From: Azolla pinnata
Taxonomy: Eukaryota > Streptophyta > Polypodiopsida > Salviniales > Salviniaceae
NCBI GenBank assembly: GCA_037176905.1
Contig: JBBBWG010027312.1
Location: 4,133-68,132 of the forward strand
DNA: 64,000 nucleotides
Direction of reading: 5' to 3'
This document shows, piece by piece, positions 41,791 through 51,960 of this stretch. Each line of letters starts with the position of its first letter. Position 1 is the first letter of the stretch. Position numbers and translations under genes: made by a program. The notes beneath the pieces were generated by a model. That model was given only the letters and a program-made list of their open reading frames with translations. It was not told the DNA's origin and searched no databases.

Positions 41791-41798
41791 TAGGGTTT
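41791..41798 (-). promoter_or_regulatory. Telo-box of RPL3
   Basis: AAACCCTA on the minus strand, about 92 bp upstream of the RPL3 start codon. Telo-boxes near the start site are a known feature of plant ribosomal protein genes. The match is seen; the function is inferred. Confidence 0.65.
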
Positions 41799-41831
41799 GG
41801 GAGAAGAAGCTTTTTCCATATTTACAAAAGG

Positions 41832-42425
41832 GGTTCTAAACCCTAAACTTCTAAATCCTAACCCTAAACTCTGAACCCTAACCCTAAACCCTAAACTCTG
41901 AACCCTAACCCTAAACCCTAAACCTCTGAACCCTAACCCTAAACCCTAAACTTCTGAACCCTAACCCTAAACCCTAAACTTTTGAGCCCTAACCCTAAAC
42001 CCTAAACTTTTGAACCCTAACCCTAAACCCTAAACTTCTGAACCCTAACCCTAAACCCTAAACTTCTGAGCCCTAACCCTAAACTCTGAACTCTAACCCT
42101 AAACCCTAAACCTCTGAACCCTAACCCTAAACCCTAAACTCTAAACCCTAACCCTAAATCCTAAACTTCTGAACTCTAACCCTAAACCCTAAACTCTGAG
42201 CCCTAACCCTAAACCTTAAACTTTTGAACCCTAACCCTAAACCCTAAACTTCTCAAACCTAACCCTAAACCCTAAACTTCTCAACCCTAACCCTAAACCC
42301 TAACCCTAAATCCTAAACTTCTCAACCCTAACCCTAAACCCTAAACTTTTGAACCCTAAACCCTAAACTCTGAACCCTAACCCTAAACCCGAAACTTTGA
42401 ACCTTGACCCTAAACCCTAAATCCA
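41832..42425. repeat. Telo-box array upstream of RPL3
   Basis: About twenty units of roughly 28-30 bp: 'aaccctaaccctaaacccta' followed by a spacer 'aacttctg' or variants (aactctg, aacttttg, aacttctc). Each unit carries two or three telomere-type heptamers/hexamers. The spacer makes it a higher-order minisatellite distinct from true telomere DNA. Confidence 0.92.
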
Positions 42426-42690
42426 TAGCTTCTACCTTCATATGAAAACCCATGGTTCAAATCACAGTACGACCACTTCCACGGTAGCATATGATCGTGA
42501 TCGCCGAAACCCTAAGCCTGAACACTGAAACCCATAGCTTCGCCTTTGTATTAAAAAACCATGGTTCAGACCTCGTTAAAACTGCTTTCATCAAACTATA
42601 TATATTTGCTCGACCTTGATTGCCTAAACCCTAACCCTAAACCATAAACACCATAACTTCGCCTTCATATAAAACGACATGGTTCGGATT
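42410..42690. repeat. Decayed ~115-bp repeat next to the telo-box array
   Basis: Three divergent copies share 'aaaccctaa', 'catagcttcgccttcatat' and 'aaaacccatggttc'. They look like older units with longer spacers. Confidence 0.6.
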
Positions 42691-43345
42691 ATTACCTTAG
42701 ATTGTATCTTCGAAGTTGACAAGTACAAATCTGATCACAAATAGTTTTGTTTTACCTAAAGAGTTTTCACATCTTCTCATGTTGTCACAACAATAGGAGG
42801 TATATACTCCCCTTTATATAGGTCAACTTCAAGGGCTCCTCCATCACAAGGTGTGCTCATACTTGTCCACTAACCACATAGGTTTGTCTCAATCCTAAGA
42901 TAAATAATATCTCATTTATCCTACCCTTAAACCATTTCAATTTCTCGCATGCAATCCGAATGCAACTCCCTCTAAACTTCAATAAAATTCAAAAGCCCGC
43001 AAACTTATTTTAATCTTACATTATAACAAATGTCAGATGATCATTTTCCTTATTACACTTGTCTCTTAAAATTTCCATAAAAACGAGTTAACATTGTATT
43101 AAAATAAATCTCATTTCCACATTAAAAAAAAAACTTATTCAAAAGGATCTACGAGCAAAAAATATCATCTTAATAACATAGTCATGTGATATGAGGTGGT
43201 TGTACATAGCAGTTTTAAGACGAAGATTAACTTACTTATAAAAACCTATCGCTCTGATATGTTAACAAAAAACCCCTTTTACAACCTACGATAAGAGAAG
43301 TAAGAATCATCCAGAATAATTATAACAATTACCGCAAAGTCACAG
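42691..43345 (-). mobile_element. Possible relict LTR retroelement fragment
   Basis: Read on the minus strand, 'TGTTAACATATCAGAGC' near 43252-43268 resembles an LTR end followed by the plant methionine-tRNA primer binding site (TGGTATCAGAGC type). Farther along the same strand a TATATAAAG-containing, LTR-promoter-like stretch occurs near 42810-42825. No coding parts are recognisable. If real, it is an old, heavily decayed, non-autonomous or internally deleted copy. Boundaries are approximate. Confidence 0.3.
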
Positions 43346-43366
43346 GGTTTAGGGTTTAGGGTTTCA
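43346..43366. repeat. Short TTTAGGG run
   Basis: Three GGGTTTA units in a row, isolated from the larger arrays. Confidence 0.7.
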
Positions 43367-43626
43367 GATCGGCAAATGAGCACATTGTGAGGAATCTATG
43401 CAAAATGTGTGTGTTTGTGTAGACGAGTACATACGTGAACTGTTCTGTTAGCATTTGGAGAGTAAATTTCCGAGAATTCTCTTAACCGAATACTAGGATC
43501 TGCCTGTAAAGGAGGAAGAATGTCATGGTACCACCCCATGCTTATTGCCTGACTCCAAACTGATCGATCCTCTTTAAAAAAGACCAAAGTCAATCTAATG
43601 ACTTTTCATCATCTTCTTCATCAACA

Positions 43627-43670
43627 TGCTCTTCTTCTTCTTCTTCTTCTTCTTCGTCTTCGTCTTCCGT
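43627..43670. repeat. TCT/TCG trinucleotide tract
   Basis: 'cttcttcttcttcttcttct' followed by 'tcgtcttcgtcttc'. Confidence 0.8.
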
Positions 43671-43759
43671 CATCTGATCGATTTCGTGCATAAAAATGGG
43701 GATGAGTCGAATGGCGTGAGCAGCATGGTATCCATCATCTCCTTTGAACTGGCTTTCTA

Positions 43760-43960
43760 TGCACACATACATACATACATACATGCATACATACATACAT
43801 ATATACATTCATTCATACATACATTCATAGTACATACATATATGTACATGCTTGCATGCATAAATACATACATACCTCTTGGGAAAGAAGTATCTCCCAT
43901 GGCTGGCATTCATGACACATGCATGCATACATACATACACACACATATACATGCATTTGA
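43760..43960. repeat. CATA tetranucleotide repeat
   Basis: (ACAT)n and (CATA)n blocks with CATGCATG interruptions, at about 43765-43880 and 43918-43955. Confidence 0.85.
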
Positions 43961-45690
43961 CAGGTATATCATGTCACTCAATGCATGCATACGATGGAGC
44001 ATACCATGACAGTTGATGCCTCTCGCGTTTAGGAATGCCTTTGTCCACTGATGACAACCCAGATCGATCAATCCGATTACGATTATACACAGGTTTATCA
44101 TGGGGGGCTTAAAAGCTTGTTTCTGACATTACTTACATGTCGGGCGCCTTGCGAACATTTTTATAGTTGGCTTGCAGATAGCTGGTCCATCTCAGATGTC
44201 AAGCTAGCTGTCAGACTGAGTTTACACACATTTGGTGAGGGATATAGAGATGTGTGGTTTCTGACTCTTCTGCGCCACAACAAGAACATTGTCGAGGTGC
44301 CCACAAATCTCTCCGTTCTTTCTTCGTCATCAGTCAGATACGATGGGGCCAAAGAAAGAGATCGATCAATCGATCGATCTTGCTTGACCCTTTGTCATGA
44401 ACAAGAGCGTTTCTGTTTCATCTTCTTTTGCGCAAATCCGAAGAAAAATTGGAGCTGCAGAAGTTCATACGATCCATTGGAGTCAACTTGACTCGTGCTT
44501 GCCCAAATCTCTCCCGGACTCACTACAGGTGCATATACGATTCAAATGTCAACGACATACATTGTCGGGGACCCGGAACTGACACCCAAAACTAGAGGCA
44601 GAATGCTTGCATCAGGTAGGAGCTTGTTAGGCAAATGGAGAAACAATCTGATTAGACCATCCCAAATGTCGGTTCAGTTTGACTCCACCTGCCGATGAGA
44701 GATGCATGTAAGCTGCCCAAATGGATGTGTCAAGCTCCAAAGTGATAGGATCCTTGTGATTGAACGTGTCGATTCAAGACTTGCTAGGATTATGCCCGAG
44801 ATTTGATTCAAAACAGCCCAAGAACATCTGCTGGCTAGAGTCTCAGTTGCCATGATCAGATGATCGGATTGATCTAGAGCAGTTCGAGAGCAGTCTACCT
44901 TCTAGGATGCTACGATTGAATCAGATATTGAACATTCTTTCTTAGTTGCTAGGATTATATGGTCGAATCGATTGTTTGAGCAATAGCAATCTGCGATTGA
45001 ATCGATCTATGAAACGATATCTGCAGGTGAAGATTATATATATATATATATAGATACGATCAGATCGATTCAAAACAGTCTCGACTTCTGAATGAGAACC
45101 GATTCCGAAGAGTCTCGAGAGCGAGTCTGGAAAAACTCAACAATTCTAAGATCCTTAATTGCAATTCAAATGCCCCTAATTTTGTTGCTAATTTTTGGTT
45201 CTTCCCTCTTTCCCTCCCCAAATTCAAAAAAGAAGAAGAAGAAAAAAAAAAATGCAGAGAAATTCGAAAAAGAAAAACAAGAGGAAAAAACAAAAGACAA
45301 AGAGAGCATTCAAAAATTTCCAGAAGTTTTTTTTGGCCTCCCAAAATCAATCCAAAAATCTTGCCACAATTTTCTCTGCCTCTTTTCTTTTTTTTTGCCC
45401 GCCTTTTGTTTTCTGGTTTTTCTTTTCTGTTTTTATTTTTATTTAATCCCATTTACTTCCTCTTTTCGTTTTTTTAAAAACTTTTTTCTTTTCATGGTTT
45501 TTTATTTTTGCTTAATAAAAATAAAATAAAATAAAAATAAATAATAAACAAACAGACAAATAAATAAATAAATGAAAAATCCGATTCTCCGCCTTCATTT
45601 AAAAAATCCGATCAGAAAGAAAGCTTTTAAAGGCTGGATCAGCGCCCACGAATTTCCCAAACAATTGTGTAAAAATAAAATCGATTATGA
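43961..45690. other. Intergenic DNA, no gene recognised
   Basis: Unique-looking sequence with a (TA)n at about 45036-45052 and A/T-rich low complexity from 45220 to 45600. No coding region or RNA gene that I can support. Confidence 0.4.
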
Positions 45691-45696
45691 ATAAAT

Positions 45697-46560
45697 AAAT
45701 ACAAATACAGATACAGATACAAATACAGATACAGATACAAATACAGATACAGATACAAATACAGATACAGATACAAATACAGATACAGATACAAATACAG
45801 ATACAGATGCAAATACAGATACAGATACAAATGCAGATACAAGTACAGATACAAGTACAGATACAAATACAAATACAAATACGAATACAAAATACAAATA
45901 CAAAATACAAATACAAAATACAAATACAAATACAAATACAAAATACAAACACAAATACAAATACAAAATACAAACACAAATACAAATACATATATAAACT
46001 ACAAATACAAATACAAATACAAATACAAATACAAATACAGATATAAATTACAAATACAAATACTAATACAAGTTACAAATACAAATACAAATACAAATAC
46101 AGATACAAATACAAGTTTCAAAGACAAAGACAAAGACAAAGACAAATACAGGTTACAAATACAGATACAAATACAAGTTACAAATACAAATACAAATACA
46201 AGATTCAAATACAAAGACAAAGACAAATACAAATACAAGTTACAAATACAAATACAAGCTACAAATACAAATACAAATACAAGTTACAAATACAAATACA
46301 AATACAAATACAAGTTACAAATAAAAATAAAAATAAAAAAATAAAAATAAAAATACAAATACAAGTTACAAATACAAATACAAATACAAATACAAATACA
46401 AATACAAATTACAAATACAAATTACAAATACAAATATAAATTACAAATAAAAATATAGATACAAAGACAAATACATAGACAAATACAAATATAAATTACA
46501 AATACAAGGACCAATACAAATACAAATACAAATCACAGATTCAAACATAAAGATAAATAT
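45697..46560. repeat. ATACAA/ATACAG hexanucleotide microsatellite, ~0.86 kb
   Basis: Begins as a strict 18-bp unit, ATACAAATACAGATACAG, at about 45698-45860. It then relaxes to (ATACAA)n with ACAAGTTACAA and AAAATA interruptions. Long Tyr/Leu or Ile/Cys frames here are artefacts of the hexamer. Confidence 0.95.
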
Positions 46561-47169
46561 AAAAAAATGCAAGTAAAATAGAATACAGAGCGAGATGATT
46601 AAGCATATATAGCAGGCCCCGATGCTTTGCAGGTGGGGCATTTGAATCCTGGGATCCCATCACTAATCCATGCGTTAATCCGCCCCTTGCCCTCTTAATC
46701 AGCCCCCGCTAATCCCAAATCCAATCCGTCCCCATTACAGAGCGCTTTCTTTAATCACACTCAACCCCCTTAATCACTTCCAGCTCCATCTGATTAATCT
46801 CTGCATGTAGAATCAAATCCATTTCGCCCCAATACTAGTTAGCAGCGCAGCCCAAGGTGCAACGCAATCCCATCAATCTCTGCTTAGAGAAGAGGTTAGT
46901 GATAGATTTGGACAGAAAAGATTGGTAGACGGGGAAATGGATTAGAGTGGATTAGAGTGGATTAGAGTTAGATAAGGAGTGTGATTACTATTATTATAAT
47001 TAAAATCGCCCACCATCAGTCTTTGCGTTTCCGCCCTTTTTCTTCTGTTCTGTTCTGCTCTGCTCTGCTCTGTGTCTTCTTTCGTGTGTGTGTGTGTATT
47101 TGTTCCTGATGATGGATGAGAAGCAAAGTTTGAGTAGATTAGTATCAGAAAAGCTTTAAGCACTAGGGT
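46561..47169. other. Region upstream of the MYB gene
   Basis: Contains several TTAATC/TAATCC motifs (about 46672-46800) and a triple 'ggattagagt' repeat at 46940-46968, plus (TC)n and (GT)n tracts at about 47055-47098. May belong to the MYB promoter; no gene seen. Confidence 0.4.
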
Positions 47170-48030
47170 TTTGGAGGAGGAGGAGGAGCTCCAGAAGAAG
47201 AATCAGAAGAAGGATCTTCAGAAGAAGCACCAGAAGAAGGATCTTCAGAAGAAGCACCAGAAGAAGGATCTTCAGAAGAAGCATCAGAAGAATCAGACGA
47301 AGAGGAGGAGGATCAGAGGACGAATCTGAACAAGGATCGGAAGAAGAATCCGGAGCAGGAGCATCAGTAGTATCAAATCAGAAGAAGCACGGAAGGATGA
47401 GAAGCATTCGGAAGCATCAGTATCATCAGAAGAAGCAGAAGAAGCAGGAGTAGGAGGAGGATCGGAAGAATCACAACTTAGTATAGTAGAAGAAGGATCG
47501 GAAGGAAGGATCGGAAGAATCTGTAAGGAAGGATCCGAAGAATCTGGAAGAGTCGGAGGAATCATCAGAATCAGCGAGGATCGGCATATCATCAGGAGAA
47601 AAGAGGCTCAGGAACAGCAGAAGAATCTCTGAGGAAACCCTTGAAGCAGCAGAAGAATCTCTGAAGAAACCCTTGAAGCAGCAGAAGAATCTGCGAAGAA
47701 AGGCGAACGAGTCTTGAAGCGGCACAAGAATCTCTTCAGAAGAATCAGAACCAGAATCAGAAGAATCAGAACCAGAATCAGAAGAATCAGAACCAGAATC
47801 AGAAGAATCAGAACCAGAATCAGAAGAATCAGAATCAGAAGAATCAGAATCAGAAGAATCAGAAGTATCAGAATCAAAAGAATCAGAAGAAGAATCAGAA
47901 GAATCAGAAGCAGAATCAGAAGAATCAGAAGCAGAATCAGAAGAATCAGAACAAGGAAGAAGAAGAAGAAGAAGAATCAGAAGAATCTCTGCAGAAGAAT
48001 CAGAACAAGGAAGAAGAAGAGGAAGAATCC
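47170..48030. repeat. GAAGAATCAGAA purine-rich minisatellite upstream of MYB
   Basis: Units of 18-36 bp such as 'agaagaatcagaaccagaat' and 'ggatcttcagaagaagcac' run up to the MYB start codon. The block at 47735-47960 is the most regular, with 'agaatcagaaccagaatc' repeats. This is likely the MYB 5'UTR or promoter. It is the reverse complement in type of the repeat in MYB intron 1. Confidence 0.85.
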
Positions 48031-48033
48031 GCC

Positions 48034-48383
48034 ATGGGCAGAGCTCCCTGCTGCGAGAAGGTGGGCCTGAACAGAGGAGCTTGGACGCGCGAGGAAGATC
48101 TGAAGCTCATCCACTACATCGCCACGCATGGCGAAGGGAGCTGGAGAACCTTACCCAAAGCAGCAGGTCTTCTTCTTCTTCTTCTTCTTCTTCTTCTTCT
48201 TCTGTCTTCTTCTCCTTGTTTTGTCTTTCTTCTTCTGGTAACTTCTTTCTGATCCTTCTGATTCTTGTCTTCTTCTTCTGTTTCATCATCATCATCATCA
48301 TCATCATCATCTTCTTCTTCTTCTTCTTCTGATTCTTTCTTCTTATGCTGATTCTTCTTCTGATTCATGTCTTCTTCTTCTGT

Positions 48384-48422
<39 letters not shown>

Positions 48423-48507
48423 TTCTTCTTCTTCTTCTTCTTCTTCTGATTCTTTCTTCTTATGCTGATTCTTCTTCTGATTCATGTCTTCTTCTTCTGT
48501 TTCATCG

Positions 48508-48539
<32 letters not shown>

Positions 48540-50933
48540 CTTCTTCTTCTTCTTCTTGTGATTCTGTCTTCTTATTCTGATTCTTTTCTGATCCTTCTTC
48601 TGATGCTCGTGTTCTTCTTCTGATTCATCATCTTCATCATCATCATTATCATCTTCTTCTTCTTGTGATTCTGTCTTCTTATTCTGATTCTTTTCTGATC
48701 CTTCTTCTGATTCTCGTCTTCTTCTTGTGTTTCATCATCATCGTCGTCGTCGTCGTCTTCTTCTTGTGTATCATCATCATCATCATCATCATCATCTTCT
48801 TCTTCTTTCTTCTTCTGATCCTTCCTTCCTTCTCCGCCATGGCTGAATCTTTCTCGTGCTTGCTTGCTGCAGGCCTGTTGAGGTGCGGCAAGAGCTGCAG
48901 GCTGCGATGGATCAATTACCTGCGCCCCGACCTGAAGCGGGGCAACATCACGGAGGATCAGGACCGCCTCATCATCAAGCTCCATTCCCTGCTCGGCAAC
49001 AGGTAACTGCGTTAGGGTTAGGGTTAGGGTTAGGGTTTCGGGGGATCGGCGAGCCCTAAACCCTAATCGCGCCGCTGTTTTTGTCATGATCATCAGCACC
49101 GCCAATGATCGCCCCACATCTCTGTCTGATCGCATCACGACTTCACCACCACGACTAACGCCATCGCCCACATCTGTTAGGGTTAGGGTTAGGGTTAGGG
49201 TTTAGGGTTTAAGGATCAGGAGCACCGCCATCGCCCCCACATCTGTCTGATCCCATCACGACTTCACCACCACCGCCGCCGCCATCGCCCACATCTGTTA
49301 GGGTTAGGGTTAGGGTTAGGGTTTAGGGATCAGGACCACCGCCATCGCCCACATCTGTTAGGGTTAGGGTTTAGGGTTTAGGGATCAGGAGCACCGCCAT
49401 CGCCCCACATCTCTGTCTGATCGCATCACGACTTCAACACAAACCGCCGCCGCCATTGCCCACATCTGTTAGGGTTAGGGTTAGGGTTAGGGTTTAGGGT
49501 TTAGGGTTTAGGGTTTAGGGTTTAGGTATCAGGAGCACCGCCATCGCCCCACATCTCCGTTCTGTGATCGTTCTCTTCCAGCGCCATTGATGAGGATTTT
49601 TCGCTGCAGGTGGTCTCTGATCGCCGCGCGCCTGCCTGGGCGCACAGACAACGAGATCAAGAACTACTGGAACACGCACCTCAAGAAGAAGCTCCGAGCT
49701 ATGGGGATCGATCCCTGCACCCATCAGCCGCTATCTTCTTCTTCATCTTCATCTTCTTCTTCTTCGCCGTCGTCGTCGTCTTCGTCTTCTTCTTCGCCGT
49801 CGTCTTCTTCGGCTTCTGCAGCTTACAACAGCAGCAAAGCCCTAAACCCTAAAACCCCTTCTCCGTCATCGCCATCGCCATCGCCATCCATATCATCGTC
49901 GATGTCGTCGTCTTCTTCCTCCTCCTCCTCCTCCTCCTCCTTCTTCCCTCGAGCTTCCATCGCGGAGCAGAGCCCCTTCGCCATGGCGGGCAGCTGCAGC
50001 AGCCATGCCCACCTCGTCAGCTGCGCCAACTACTACGTCCCAAACCCTAACCCTAACCCTAACCCTAATCCGAACCTTGACCCTAATCCGAACCCTAACC
50101 CTAACCCGAGCCCTAACCCTAACGCTACCACGAAGAAGGTGCTGGGAGCGATCCACCTGCAGCACGCCATTGATGTTGATGGTGAAGATGAAGCCGAGGT
50201 GCAAGAAGATCGAGAAGATCGGGAAAGTTCAGCAGCAGCAAGGATCCATGGCGTGAGCTCGAGCTCCGATTACTTCAAGGCCAAGCCCATCTTCTTCCTG
50301 GATTCCGCCACACTGCAGCGGCTAACGGCTGCAGCGAATCCGAATCCGAATCAGAATCCGAATCAGAATCTGAATGTGAATCCGAATCAGAATCCGAATC
50401 AGAATCTGAATGTGAATCAGAATCTGAATCCGAATCTGAATCAGAATCCGTTCGGTATGATGACGAGCTGCATTCCGCCATCGCCGACCTCGTCATCATC
50501 GCCATCGTCGTCCCCGTTCATGGCCTCTGATCATCTGCAGATTCCTCCTCTTCCTCCTCCCCATCGCCATCACCATCTCCATCTCCATCACCATCACCAT
50601 CGCCAGATCTTAGCTTCTGATTCTGAGCCGGATCTGCAGAGATCAATCGACAGGAGCGATGATGACGATGATGATGGGGGCATCATCAGCGACAGCCGTC
50701 TGCTTCATCGCCATGGCCATGGCCACGAGCACGACCTTCATGTCGATGATCTTCAAGCCGGCAAGCAGGATATGGCGGCGGAGCAGCAGCAGCAGCAGAA
50801 GTACGACGGCCATAGCCATAGCCATAACCATCCTCCTCCTCATCTTCTTCATCATCATCATCTCCATCGCTGCGAGCAGGGCGATGCGCAGCAGCAGGAG
50901 GAAGAAGAAGAAGCAGAACCTGCAGACGAAGAA

Positions 50934-50965
<32 letters not shown>

Positions 50966-51546
50966 CGAGGGCCCCGAGCTCCGCCATCGCCAGCTGCAGG
51001 ATCGTCACCATCGCTACTACAACGAGCTCCTGGACGAGGAGGAGGAGCTCATCATGTGGGAGCTCAACTACGGCGCCATGGCCGCCTCGCCATCGCCGTC
51101 TTCTGATCATCATCATCATCATCATCATCNNNNNNNNNNNNNNNNNNNNNNNNNNNNNNNNNNNNNNNNNNNNNNNNNNNNNNNNNNNNNNNNNNNNNNN
51201 NNNNNNNNNNNNNNNNNNNNNNNNNNNNNATCATCATCATCATCATCATCATCTTCCTCCTCCTCCGCCATCGCCATCGCCGCCGCCTTCGTCCTCAGGC
51301 CACCACGCCGCCATGGATTTCGACGACGAGCTCTGCATCTTCCCGCACTTGCCCAGCAGCAATCTCTACCCCCCGGACCCATATCACCACCATAGCCAGT
51401 ATCCGCAGCAGCAGAATCATCAACAGCATCATCAGCATCTTCTTCTTCACCATCAGCAGCATCATCATCTTCTTCACCATCTCCAGCACCACGAGGATCA
51501 GATGGGGCTCTGGGGAGCTCCTGCAAGCTTCCATGACGTCCTATGA
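48034..51546 (+). CDS. R2R3-MYB transcription factor with low-complexity C terminus
   Basis: Three exons in the canonical R2R3-MYB layout: 48034-48166, 48873-49002 and 49610-51546, with matching phases. R2 starts [20 protein letters not shown] and has the regular Trp residues. R3 contains [40 protein letters not shown] and [18 protein letters not shown]. The bHLH-interaction signature fits except that its first acidic residue is Arg (RLIIK). I cannot assign a subgroup. The C-terminal 500+ residues are built from Ser, Asn-Pro, Gln-Asn, His and Glu repeats, with islands such as [10 protein letters not shown] and [15 protein letters not shown] 100-N gap at 51130-51229 falls in a CAT (His) run. 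The frame before and after the gap agrees only if the missing length is a multiple of three. The end is FHDVL then TGA at 51544-51546. Confidence 0.88.
48170..48830. repeat. TTC/CAT minisatellite filling MYB intron 1
   Basis: About five units of 100-125 bp: (TTC)n, 'tgattctttcttcttatgc', 'tgattcttcttctgattcat', 'gtcttcttcttctgtttc', (ATC)n. Almost the whole intron is this array. Confidence 0.9.
49011..49533. repeat. TTAGGG/TTTAGGG array in MYB intron 2
   Basis: Runs of GTTAGGGTTAGGGTTAGG and TTTAGGG alternate with a spacer resembling 'atcaggagcaccgccatcgc' and 'cccacatctgtctgatc'. The compound unit of 70-130 bp occurs about five times and fills most of the intron. Confidence 0.92.
50041..50125 (+). 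repeat. Telomere-like CCCTAA run inside MYB coding exon 3
   Basis: 'aaccctaaccctaaccctaa' and variants are translated in frame as alternating Asn-Pro (NPNPNPN). A few substitutions give Asp, Leu and Ser. A related AATCCGAATCAG repeat at about 50337-50450 encodes NPNQNPNQN. Confidence 0.9.
51130..51229. other. Assembly gap (100 N) inside MYB exon 3
   Basis: Exactly 100 N, flanked on both sides by CAT repeats coding for His. Placeholder length. Confidence 0.98.
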
Positions 51547-51734
51547 TTGATTCTCTTCATTCTGAATCGGATCATGTATCATCGATGCATCATCCATGAT
51601 ACGATCACAGCATCAGCAGCCGGATGAATGCCATCCATCCTACGGACCATCATCATCATCACCATCGCCCACACCATCACCATCATCGCCCTCAGCACCA
51701 TCATCATCATCAGCCCCCACCAGTACCATCATCA

Positions 51735-51960
51735 TCATCATCATCGCCCTTATGATCCTCACAACGATCATCACCATCGCCCTTATGATCCTCACAACCA
51801 TCATCATCATCGCCATTCTGATCCTCACAACCATCATCATCATCGCCCTTCTGATCCTCACAACCAGCATCACCATCGCCCTTCTGATCCTTACAACCAG
51901 CATCACCATGGCCTTTATGATCCTCACAACCATCATCGTCGACGTCGTCGTCCTCACCGT
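51735..51960. repeat. 36-bp minisatellite downstream of MYB
   Basis: About six units of 'catcatcatcgcccttctga' plus 'tcctcacaac' with CAT/CAC and CGATCATC variants. It is probably in the MYB 3'UTR. Its 36-bp length and CAT content resemble the CAT-rich coding repeats just upstream. Confidence 0.85.

Noticed and set aside
41832-42425. True telomere end or recent telomere fusion
   Set aside because: Units contain non-telomeric spacers, are diverged, and genes lie on both sides.
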